DNA from: Liolophura sinensis
Taxonomy: Eukaryota; Mollusca; Polyplacophora; Chitonida; Chitonidae
NCBI RefSeq assembly: GCF_032854445.1
Contig: NC_088304.1
Coordinates: forward strand, 1,862,001-1,926,000
DNA: 64,000 nucleotides
Direction of reading: 5' to 3'
The notes below the pieces were generated by a model, which worked only from the letters and a program-made list of their open reading frames with translations, was not told where the DNA came from and searched no databases. The stretch's first letter is position 1, and each line of letters starts with the position of its first letter. Of this stretch, positions 12,701 through 24,400 are shown in pieces. A program made the translations under genes and the position numbers.

Positions 12701-14400
12701 GTGACGTCACTGGTGCCAATGTGAGTGATGAAATGCAGCAGTCTGTGTGTGCTAACCTAAGTGTCGTCACTGGTGCCAATGTGAGTGATGAAATGTAGCA
12801 GTCTGTGTGTGCTAACCTAAGTGATGTCGCTGGTGCCAATATGAGTGATGAAATGTAGCAGCCTGTGTGTGCTAACCTAAGTGATGTCGCTGGTGCCAAT
12901 ATGAGTGATGAAATGGAGCAGTCTGTGTGTGCTAACCTAAGTGATGTCGCTGGTGCCAATATGAGTGATGAAATGTAGCAATCTGTGTGTGCTAACCTAA
13001 GTGACGTCACTGGTGCCAATATGAGTGATGAAATGTAGCAATCTGTGTGTGCTAACCTAAGTGACGTCACTGGTGCCAATATGAGTGATGAAATGTAGCA
13101 GCCTGTGTGTGCTAACCTAAGTGACGTCACTGGTGCCAATATGAGTGATGAAATGGAGCAGTCTGTGTGTGCTAACCTAAGTGACGTCACTGGTGCCAAT
13201 ATGAGTGATGAAATGTAGCAGTCTGTGTGTGCTAACCTAAGTGACGTCACTGGTGCCAATATGAGTGATGAAATGTAGCAGTCTGTGTGTGCTTACCTAA
13301 GTGACGTCACTGGTGCCAATATGATTGATGAAATGTAGCAGTCTGTGTGTGCTAACCTAAGTGATGTCACTGGTGCCAATATGAGTGATGAAATGGAGCA
13401 GCCTGTGTGTGCTAACCTAAGTGATGTCACTGGTGCCAATATGAGTGATGAAATGTAGCAGCCTGTGTGTGCTAACCTAAGTGACGTCACTGGTGCCAAT
13501 ATGAGTGATGAAATGGAGCAGTCTGTGTGTGCTAACCTAAGTGACGTCACTGGTGCCAATATGAGTGAAGAAATGTAGCAGCCTGTGTGTGCTAACCTAA
13601 GTGATGTCACTGGTGCCAATATGAGTGATGAAATGTAGCAGTCTGTGTGTGCTAACCTAAGTGATGTCACTGGTGCCAATATGAGTGATGAAATGTAGCA
13701 GCCTGTGTGTGCTAACCTAAGTGATGTCACTGGTGCCAATATGAGTGATGAAATGTAGCAGTCTGTGTGTGTTAACCTAAGTGTCGTCACTGGTGCCAAT
13801 ATGAGTGATGAAATGTAGCAGCCTGTGTGTGCTAACCTAAGTGACGTCACTGGTGACAATATGAGTGATGAAATGTAGCAGTCTGTGTGTGCTAACCTAA
13901 GTGACGTCACTGGTGCCAATATGAGTGATGAAATGTAGCAGTTTGTGTGTGCTAACCTAAGTGACGTCACTGGTGCCAATATGAGTGATGAAATGTAGCA
14001 GTCTGTGTGTGCTGACCTAAGTGTCGTCACTGGTGCCAATATGAGTGATGAAATGTAGCAGCCTGTGTGTGCTAACCTAAGTGACGTCACTGGTGCCAAT
14101 ATGAGTGATGAAATGTAGCAGCCTGTGTGTGCTAACCTAAGTGATGTCACTGGTGCCAATATGAGTGATGAAATGTAGCAGCCTGTGTGTGCTAACCTAA
14201 GTGACGTCACTGGTGCCAATATGAGTGATGAAATGTAGCAGTCTGTGTGTGCTAACCTAAGTGATGTCACTGGTGCCAATATGAGTGATGAAATGGACCA
14301 GTCTGTGTGTGCTAACCTAAGTGATGTCGCTGGTGCCAATTTGAGTGATGAAATGTAGCAGTCTGTGTGTGCTAACCTAATTGATGTCACTAGTCCCAGT
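6784..14400. repeat. 60-bp satellite array, ~127 copies, carrying CRE palindromes
   Basis: The monomer contains aaatgtagcagtctgtgtgt, gctaacctaagtgacgtcac and tggtgccaatatgagtgatg. Strict 60-bp periodicity holds for 7.6 kb. Variation is concentrated at a few sites: tgtagca/tggagca/tgcagca, gtctg/gcctg/ggctg, and gacgtcac/gtcgtcac/gatgtcac/gatgtcgc. About 45 units carry the full TGACGTCA palindrome, and nearly all carry CCAAT downstream of it. The - strand frame of 1916 codons (20-residue repeat with LAHTD...ISSLILAP) is a by-product of a stop-free unit of 20 codons, not a supported gene. It lies in the putative first intron of TRMT2A, or just upstream of the gene. Confidence 0.97.
8941..12060. 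repeat. 1560-bp higher-order duplication inside the 60-bp satellite
   Basis: Blocks 8941-10500 and 10501-12060 (26 monomers each) match monomer for monomer. Diagnostic variants recur at a spacing of 1560: gtgacctcat (9121 line, 10681 line), ccagt (9181, 10741), gcctgtgcgt (9841, 11401) and aatgatgtcgc (9481, 11041). I saw one mismatch (gtgatgtcgc against aatgatgtcgc at 9781/11341). Flanking monomers (8881, 12061) no longer match, so the block edges are sharp. Confidence 0.9.
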
Positions 14401-15106
14401 ATGATTAGAACAAGGCCACCATAGAACCAGCGTAGTTTCAAATGCATTTCGGTAGACTGAAAAAAAGCTAAAAAAAATAAATCAAACTAATTTTATAGAC
14501 ATTGTTAAATGGTCTTTCATTTGATATATACTTCACACTAGCGGTTTGTTTGCCTTCAAGGGATAGGTGAGGTTGGCACATTGTTAGAATATACTGACAG
14601 GAGGCTCAGGGGGTGTTCTGTTTGGTATCTTTGGCATAGCATTCCAGTTAGGCAGCACTAAAGATGTTGCCTTGTGACATTGGTATTTTAATTATTTCAA
14701 ACGAACAGTAAAAGCATCTGGGCCCAGTTTCACAAAGTGTCTCACAACATTTATTCATTGTACGTTTGTCATATGCCAATTTACCTTACGATATTTTGCA
14801 TGTCACTACTCCCGTGCCATTGTCTTTGATCGTGCGATGATCGGTGATCTGGCCAGAATCCTGTACAGACAATACCAATACTAGTATGACTTCTGTGAAC
14901 AGGGGTCAGTGCACAGCCTCAGTCTCAGCTTTTATTGCAAGAAAATATATTATTGCTGTGATAAGAAAGATATTGTCAAAATTCCCTTTAATTAAGTAAA
15001 GTGAATTAGGAAATGTTTGTTCAAGGATTTTACCAGATTTGGTGTGTTGTGCAATATTTTGCAAGTCATTAACATTATGTTTCTCTCTTGTTTTTTTCTT
15101 TTTCAG
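14401..15106. other. unique intron sequence before TRMT2A exon 1
   Basis: AT-rich with no repeat array and no recognisable element. It ends in a pyrimidine tract (ttctctcttgtttttttctttttcag) that forms a strong acceptor. Confidence 0.5.
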
Positions 15107-15460
15107 TTGAAGTGGAAAACACATGTGTCAAAATGGAAACTGGTCAAACAGAAAGTGAAGTAATGATTGGTGGCCAGTCTGAGAACAGTGTACAAGATGC
15201 TGCTGAAGAGAACCCTGGGGATTCCCCTAATAAGGTTCTAGAGGGTGACCCAGTTGAGGGAACAGAGTGTGACCAGACTGATGGTCAAGATGCTAACCAA
15301 AAGGAGGGTTCAGAGATGGCCCTAATGTGGCTGGAGATAGTAAGATTGCAGAAATCTCTGAAGAAGTCGACCCGTATTTTTTATCTCAAGAGAGACGAAT
15401 TTACATCAGAGATCTTCAAGATTGAGCTGAGCAATTTGCCGCTAAAGTTCGGTTTTGGGG
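15107..15460 (+). CDS. TRMT2A: TRMT2A exon 1 (ATG at 15133, acidic N-tail and RRM start)
   Basis: Acceptor cttttttcag at 15106, donor GTAAGT at 15461. It encodes an Asp/Glu-rich tail (METGQTESEVMIGGQ...), then FTSEIFKIELSNLP, the first strand of the RRM with RNP2. The frame between about 15315 and the T6 run at 15377-15382 seems shifted. The alternative frame gives a better family-like acidic linker ending DPYF before LKRDEFTSE. A further extra G in the run 15457-15461 is implied by the phase of exon 2. Confidence 0.85.
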
Positions 15461-18400
15461 GTAAGTGAGAGAAATGTTTATGTGATGAGACAAAAAATTT
15501 GACTAATTGAACATTGATTCACAATATGGTAAATCACTTTTTTGGCTGATAAAATTGCTTTGTAATAAATAAAATTTTGTAACATGTAAACATTTCTGAT
15601 TTGTTGTTTTCCAGCAATTGGAAGAAAAAGCTGATCAGCTTGAAACTAAAGCCAAACAAAATCAAAGCCATTCCTTATAAAACCTTCGCTTACATTACAT
15701 TCAGGTATGTCAAGGTCAAAATGTTTCTGTGCTGCTTCAATGTAAAACTAACGTAATGCTGTTAATAGGAACCTGGCAAAACACCCAAGAGCATAACTCT
15801 GATGCCATTGTACTGATGTCAGATGTTATAAGGGTGGTTTTTAGGCCGTGCACTCCGGATTCCGGTCTGCCATCCATAAAAATTCACGGGCATCGCATAA
15901 GTGAAGACCTTTTTCAGTATGGTTTAAAGCAAAAATCAAAATTAGTACAGAAATAAGTAAAACCCATGTGATTACCAACTGACTAACAAAGTGACTAACA
16001 AGTACTGTGCAAAACGGAGTGCTCCTGTCTGGTTGTATACCTATGTAAGTCAAAAATCCTTGAGTAGAGAGGTAAACACCAATCAAATACATGCAAGTGA
16101 GTAAATAATAGATAAATAAATCAGCTGGCAAACCATCTGATCTGTCAATCAGTCATTCATACAACCTAGATGTATGGTGCTAGAAGTGAGAAAGTGTATC
16201 AGTCAGTCAAGTTACCAACCAGTCAATCAATCTCCCCAGGTGCGAGCAAGACCGTGAGGATGCCATGTCTGCGTTAGAGGGCCATGTCTGGAGGGGGGTC
16301 CACTCTGAAGGTCAAGGTGAGAACAAGTTGATGACCTTTGCATTAAATCTAGAATCAGAACCCAGAAACCATCGCCATAGTAACTGTCATGACAGCACAA
16401 GTTGTAGATCATTGTCTCTGAGATGGTTGATGTTTCTGTGACCTGTAAGCTGTGAGGACAGAAATAAAATGTATATATACTGGATGCAATGACCTGTAAA
16501 GTATGAAAGAGAACTGAAATATCTCCACGCTGGTTGAAATGACCTGTAAACTGTAACAGAGAACTAAAATGTCTCGTGGATTGCAGTGACGTGAACTATA
16601 AAAGAGAGCTAAAATGTCTCTGTGATGGTTGAAATGACCTTTAAGCTGTAAAGGAGAACTAAAATGTTGTAACTGCTGTCCCCTGTGAATATAGGTCAGC
16701 ATTTTAAATTTTCCTAATTAAGGAGGCTAATTAAATTGAGAAGTTAATGAGTAGAAATTTTTTTGTGTGCTTTGCTCCAGCACTTGTAAGCTCTTCAGTT
16801 TGTAATGAATGGACCACACTTCATTTCCTTCAGTTTCCCCCGGGCTCCATCCGGTTTCCTTTCTCTGCCACAGTTGTATAAGTGAAATATTCTTGAGTAT
16901 GGCATAAAATACCAATGAAATAAATAAATACATTTCTTTCACAGAAAGCCAATCCCACGGCAGACCCTCTCCAGAAAAAGAGGAAGGAAAATCAAGGTAA
17001 TTAATGCTTGAATAGAATTTTTCCTACCTGAAGACAATTTATGCAGTTTTTGAGTTGCATGTTTACGACAGCTGAGTGAAACCCCAGTGCAAAATGATGT
17101 GACTGCTGTATGGCAAGTTTGGGTTAATTGACTATCTTGTATTGTTATTTGCACTCGTTAAATATCACTTTTCGGTCGAGCAGACAATTCCTGATGTCCC
17201 ATCCCCAGCTGTCTGTATAACGGTACACGATACAAAGGAATGTCACTCTTGTTATCATAGTGTGGTATCCCCAAACCTGCATGTTACATGGCGACAAGTT
17301 GCTATTTTTCTGTGAGTCCGCTATTTTCTATGTGATCATGCATGCAGTTTATAGAGGATCCTATGTCTTCCACTGCTGTGCAGATGAAAAGTTGTGCATA
17401 TGGAAAGCTCATCAGTTACTTGTCGGCAAGCTCAGTGACATTCAAGAAAGTTGTGCATATGGGAAGCTCATCAGTTACCTGTCGGCAAGCTCAGTGACAT
17501 TCAAGAAAGTTGTGCATATGGGAAGCTCATCAGTTACTTGTCGGCAAGCTCAGTGACATTCAAGAAAGTTGTGCATATGGGAAGCTCATCAGTTACTTGT
17601 CGGCAAGCTCAGTGACATTCAAGAAAGTTGTGCATATGGGAAGCTCATCAGTTACCTGTCGGCAAGCTCAGTGACATTCAAGAAAGTTCATTAGTCACTT
17701 GCGGGAAATTTTATCAGTTGTTTGTGGGAAAGCTCATCGGTTACTTGTGGGAAAGCTCATCAGTTAATTGTGGGAAAGTTTTATCAAGTTACTGCAGGGA
17801 AAGTTCTCTGAAAGTTCAGAGAACTGAGATAAAGTGCCTTTAAAGTATATCTTCATTTGAAAGTATTTCTTCAAGAAAATATGCTGTAATTAAGGTGCAT
17901 AAGTTCAGTGATGGAACATTTTGGTGGTATGGTGTGTGTTTTTGGTGGTATGGTGTGTGTTTTTGGTGGTATAGTTAAGCAGACCCCAGCATTTATTGTA
18001 TAAGGAGGCCCCATCATAAATTTATCTGAAGTAAGTGAAAACAGTGTTAACAAAACATTTTCAATGTATGGTATAAGTGAAAAATTTCTTGGGCATGCAA
18101 AGTAAATAAATAGATGTTAATATGTGTTCAACACCTGTCAGATAAAGAACATGTAATGTACCGTAGCAGAAGTCCGTTAGCTAGAAGTATGCAGCTTCCC
18201 TATAGCTGGTCTCCATGGCTTTTCTCTCATCTCTAACATATCATGTGACGTATCTGCATGTACTGTTTTTCTCTCTGTGGCGCAGCGAACGTTTGAGAAA
18301 CGGCTGATACAGGGTGTGATCCATGCAACGTGGGTTATGTTGAAAGAGACTTGAAAATTATGAGTCCATGGGTTTATAACTGCATGCCAACAATGATTAT

Positions 18401-21400
18401 CAAAATCACAGTTTCTAAATAAGGAGTTTTCTAAATAAGGAGATTTGGTTTTAAAGTATGAGCAGATCTTGCAGCGGCCGTTCACATTAGATTTCCCATG
18501 ATTCAATTCACAATTCCCACCCAAGAGGCTGGCATATTTCTCCGCCAGGTGGTATGAGCTTCTACAGATGACATGTGTAATGTGTAGTGGAGACTAGCCA
18601 TAGATAAGTTGCATATTTCTAGGGAATGGACTTCTAACTGTACATTTTGTATTTTAGAAAAGCCTGACTGTTCAGCCAACAAGAAAGCCAAAATGTCGGC
18701 AGAAGACCAGATTCCCTGGAATATCAAGTAAGTTGATTTTAGTCTGGGCCAGGAACTGAAATAAAGAAGGCAAAAACACAGTAATTCAGAGGAGTAATGA
18801 CTGTAATTCCACAGGAATTTTATTACTGTTATATAAGGATATGTTAATATTGAAAACAGTAATGCATGCTGTTGTATAATTCAAGAATTTAATGGTTTTG
18901 GAAGAATGAAAAAAAAATTAAATCTAGTTCAATAATTTATATTCAAGATAATCATCAGGTTTTGTTCACACATGTACCTGTGACAGAATGTATGATTGCC
19001 TGTCACATGTACCTGTGACAGAATGTATGATTGCCTGTCACATGTACATGTGACAGAATGTATTATTGCCTATCACATGTACCTTTGACAGAATATATGA
19101 TTGCTTGTCACATGTACCTTAGACAGAATGTATGATTGCCTGTCACATGTACCTGTGACAGATTGTATGATTGCCTGTCACATGTACTTTTGACAGAATG
19201 TATGATTGCCTGTTACATGTACATGTGACAGAATGTATGATTGCCTGTCACATGTACTTGTGACAGAATGTATGATTGCCTGTCACATGTACCTATGACA
19301 GAACGTATGATTGCCTATCACGTGTACCTGTGACAGAATATATGATTGCCTGTCATATGTACTTATAACAGAATGTATGATTGTCTGTCACGTGTACCTG
19401 TGACAGAATGTATGATTGCCTGTCCTATGTACCTGTGACAATGTATGATTGCCTGTCACATGTACCTTTGACAGAATGTATGATTGCCTGTCACATGTAC
19501 CTGTGACAGAATGTATGATTGCCTGTCACATGTACTTGTGACAGAATGTATGATTGCCTGTCACATGTACCTGTGACAGAATGTATGATTGCCTGTCACG
19601 TGTACCTGTCACAGAATATATGATTGCCTGTCATATGTACCTATGACAGAATGTACAATTACCTGTCACATGTACCTGTGACAGACTGTATGATTGCCTG
19701 TCATATCAGTACCTACATGTATTATGGTTGGAACTCACACAGACTGTACACGGGTAGAGGTCAAGCATTTGGTGTCAACATACTCTGAGCAGTTAAGCCT
19801 TTAAGCCTGGTATCTTTTGTGGCATTCCACGAAGAGTGCACTATTAATAGGTTGCATGGAGGCCAGTCTCCTTGGCGTTGCTAGGAGACACTGAGATAAA
19901 CACACACATGCAAACCCTCAAAGGGGGGATCTGGTCATACCAAACATTTTTAAAATGGTACTTGTATCTTTCTCACTTGGCGCTCAGCACTGAGAGGTTA
20001 GAGCAAGGAAACAGGACTGGATAGCCAGGTGTCAGTGTAACCTGACTACATAGGGTGGTAAGTCTGGTGTCTTCAGCACGATGCTTCAGTGGCAGCAGCA
20101 CTTTAGCGGCACTTTTGGTGACTCCACAGGAAGACTATATGTGTACACATCTAATGACTCCTCATCCCCATATGACTGGAAAAAGTACACATAAAAACCC
20201 AAGCATACAAACAAGTAAATGTATGTGGACTCGAAGAAGAAAGCTTTTACTGACGACAGCCAAATCTAGGATACCTGTATGCATGTTTTTCTGCACTTTT
20301 CCATTGTATTTTTTAAAAGCAATTCAGAAATCACATACAAATGTTTTGATTTCTGTAGGTTGAAAAACTCTGTGACACCATTGTGGGAAATGGAGTATGA
20401 TGAACAACTTAAGGTTTGTTGGATTTCCATCGGGTGGTGTTGTTAAATTTATTTATTTATTTGATAGGTGTTTCACACAGTACTCAAGAATATTTCACTT
20501 GTATGATGACCAGCCAGCATTATGGTGAGAGGAAACAGGGCAGAGCCTGGGGGAAAGCCACGACCATCCACAAGGTGTTGGCTGGCCATCTTTAGGATGA
20601 ACTTAGATTAATGGATGGAGATTGTAGCTGTGGTCTTCTGGCCCGTGTTTAAAGGAGCAGTTATATTTGACACAAATAAAGTAAAACATTAATATCTGTC
20701 AAAGAGTGTAGATTAATTTAAGCCAGTCATTTGTGGAAAAAATCTTGACTGTATTGTATAAAGATTGTTGATGGGAACTTAAAACGTTGGTATCAGTATG
20801 GATATGTGTTGTAATTTGCATGGTTGCATTAGTGTGTCCGTGTTTGTTTCTCTATCTGCCTCATAGATTTAGCCAGAATTTGAAATAAGGGGGTCTCATT
20901 TTCAAATTTTTCTCCTGTTTACACTGTCTCACCCATATTTATTTTATCAGAATAGGGCCTCTCAAAGATGCTGTGGCTAAAAAAAAATGGGAAAATTATT
21001 TTCTAATCCAAGAGAGCTATTATTTTGAAATAATGGGGCTTCAGTATGGAACAACTTTTGATCTTTAATTGGTGATGTATCATCTATATTCTTTTTTCTA
21101 GGTGAAAACAGAAATTATTAAAGATGTACTCAGGAAACTAGGTCGTCAGATGGATTGTCAGTGTGAACATCTGAAACCATGGCTGCGCCAACAAAGGTAG
21201 GCTCTGTTACTGTTTCAGTGACACGGTTTTACAGTTAAGAATATAACATCACAATAGCACCATCACAATAGCACCATCACAACAGCACCAGCACTTACAG
21301 TTTTTAGGTCACAATATTTGAAAAATTACCTCAAACAGTAAATTGAACCACACCTTTATTTATGGTTTTAGCTGATATTTGTAGTGATGTATTATTGACT

Positions 21401-24400
21401 GTTTTCATGTTTTGGAAATGGAACTGAATATATTGTTTCTAGATTTTTATTTTCTGTTATAAATTATATTAGAGACTCTGGGAAAAGGACACTGTACAAA
21501 TTGACAGTTACCCTCTTTTTAAATAAAAGTTACATCACATTCATTCATTCATTCATCCATTCAAACTGGGATTATGATAGATGAAGGGATATGAAGCTCT
21601 GTTGTTCATGCTCAGTCAGGCTTCAGAATCGCTTCACTTGATCACGTGGCTGTCCGAGACTTCACTAGATTAACTCAACACTTAGCAAACAGATGAACAA
21701 GACGAAGCCGTAGAAGAGACAAAATACAAAATATAAAAGCCAGATTCTGGAAATTGTCACTGACAATAGTATAGAATGTTTTTCCTATGTATAAATTTAA
21801 CTATCTTGAACTTGACGGGAAATTAACGCTGAAAGTAATTGTTCATTTCTTGTGGAACGATCTTCAAAGAATTCAAAGTGCAGATGACGGCAGCGAGATT
21901 TTTAGAATAATGAACACTAGGATTTATTTCATGAAGATCAAGACAGACAAAATCAAGAAGTGATAACAAATAAGTTATGCACAAAGGCCTTTGTCGAGTA
22001 CAGAACTTGCAAATAATATTTAAAATTTTCATTTTGCTAGCGATTTAATCTTATGATAATCTGACAAAGTGAGAATCACACAAGTCTAACGAACTGAGAA
22101 TTACAAAAAGTGTAACGAACTGAGAATCACACAAGTCTAACAAACTGAGAATCACACAAGTCTGATGAACTGAGAATCACACAAGTCTGACGAAGTGAGA
22201 ATCACACAAGTCTGACGAACTGAGAATTACACAAATGTAACGAACTGAGAATCAAACAAGTCTAACGAACTGAGAATCACACAAGTCTAACAAACTGAGA
22301 ATCACACAAGTCTAACGAACTGGGAATCACACATGTGTAACGAACTGAGAATCACACAAGTCTGACGAACTGAGAATCACACAAGTCTAACGAACTAAGA
22401 ATTACACAAGTCTAATGAGGTGAGAATTGCACAAGTGTAACGAACTGAGAAATCAGAAAAGTCTGACGAACTGAGAATCACACAAGTCTAATGAACTGAG
22501 AATTACACAAGTCTAACGAACTGAGAATCACACAAGTCTGACGAACTGAGAATCACACAAGTCTGACGAACTGAGAAATCAGAAAAGTCTGACGAACTAT
22601 CACACAAGTCTGACGAACTGAGAATCACATAAGTCTAACGAACTGGGAATCACACAAGTGTAATGAACTGAGAATCACACAAGTCTGACGAACTGAGAAT
22701 CACACAAGTCTAACGAACTAAGAATTACACAAGTCTAATGAGGTGAGAATTGCACAAGTGTAACGAACTGAGAAATCAGAAAAGTCTGACGAACTGAGAA
22801 TCACACAAGTCTAATGAACTGAGAATTACACAAGTCTAACGAACTGAGAATCACAAGTCTGACGAACTGAGAATTACACAAGTCTAACGAACTGAGAATC
22901 ACACAAGTCTGACGAACTGAGAATTACACATGTCTGACGAACTGAGAAATCAGAAAAGTCTGACGAACTATCACACAAGTGTGACGAGCTGAGAATCACA
23001 CAAGTCTAACAAACTGAGAATCACACAAGTCTAATGAACTGAGAATTACACAAGTGTAATGAATACGCTATCACTGACAGTGCTGTAAATGCAGGTATTT
23101 TCCTAGGTTTTAACCCACGCCGTCCGTAAGGAAGGAATCACCTGGTCTTTAGATTCCGATCCGTCTGACAGAATATGAGTATAACTCTACACAATTATCT
23201 GTTGGCATCGGAAGGTCATACTTATCCATGTTCGTGAAGAAGCCAACAGCGGTGGGCATTTTGATCATAACATAGTGTTTTGGCCAGCATGCGCTTTGAC
23301 CTATATTCAACAGGTGTGTCGAAGATGACATTAGCTCTCGTTGCCAGCCGTTGATAGTTCCCGAAGCAGTCTAGACTTGCCGCTTGTTAACCAGACATTG
23401 TGGCGCCAGTGCCAGTGCTAAAACAATAGCAAGTACAACATGGTGGGTTCAGGCAGCGAAGTTTCATACCCCTCGGTCTGTCTCATTCTCAGACTCAAAT
23501 AGTCCACTTTCTGTGTAAATCCTGTGTAGCTGAGATTTACAGATACTGTAAACAAAGAACACCATGCACTCACAAACTTAGTAAAATTTATTTATAATTT
23601 ATACAGTGGAAACAGTGTACATCCACCTTGCCCATAAGCATGTACCTCAGCTACACCTCAGTTGTACCTCAGATACCCCTCAAGCATCATATTAATATTT
23701 ACAGGGTACTCCTCCACTGAGGGAGTACTGCATAAATGGGGGTATCTCTAATACACCTTCAGAACATCTCACATACACCTCAAGTATACCTTAGGCAAAC
23801 CTCAGTTCAGATTTACTATCTCTCAATGGTACACCTCAGATGTACCTCAAGTATACCTCCAGTAGACCTTATAAGGGTGTTAAAAGGAAAACACCTTCAG
23901 AAACATATAAAGGCCTTAAAATGTTTTTCTTACAAGAAATTAATCATACTTCCTGAAAAGGCCCTATCATGTGAGTGAATCAGTTCGAATGAAATAAAGT
24001 GTGTCTCTTGAAAAATGCTAGTCTTCAGGTGAAAAACACGTCTTCGTCAGTATGCGTCCCAGTGAGTGACAGAATGTAGATGGGAAACTGACATGAGATT
24101 AACAAATCTGGCGGCCATGTTGGTTTCAGGTCTGCCAATGGAGGTCTGTGTTGTGAACTGTTGCCCATCTTGAGGTCGGTGAGTAGGATGTTATTTGGAA
24201 ATGGTTTGTTTAATTTGGCAGGTGTCCTGTGATAATGCATAACAAGGACATTTATTCTTTCTGTGAATAAACAAGGAATTGGTCTGTCCAATCCAGTGCA
24301 GTACAAAAAAAAAGAACAAAACAAAAAAAAACGTTTTCTAAAAGTTTTACAACAGTGATAAGTGTCAAGGAATTTATGTTCATTTTTAATCTTTCTCCCA

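Noticed and set aside
6789-14447. Very long - strand open frames (1916, 228 and 384 codons) encoding 20-residue repeats
   Set aside because: The 60-bp unit equals 20 codons and happens to lack stops in this frame. There is no signal peptide, start context, splice structure or composition to support a protein, and the array lies in or before a + strand intron.
17260-17843. 98- and 71-codon + strand frames
   Set aside because: They lie in TRMT2A intron 4 over the 59-bp repeat. No family resemblance, and exons 4 and 5 join in phase without them.
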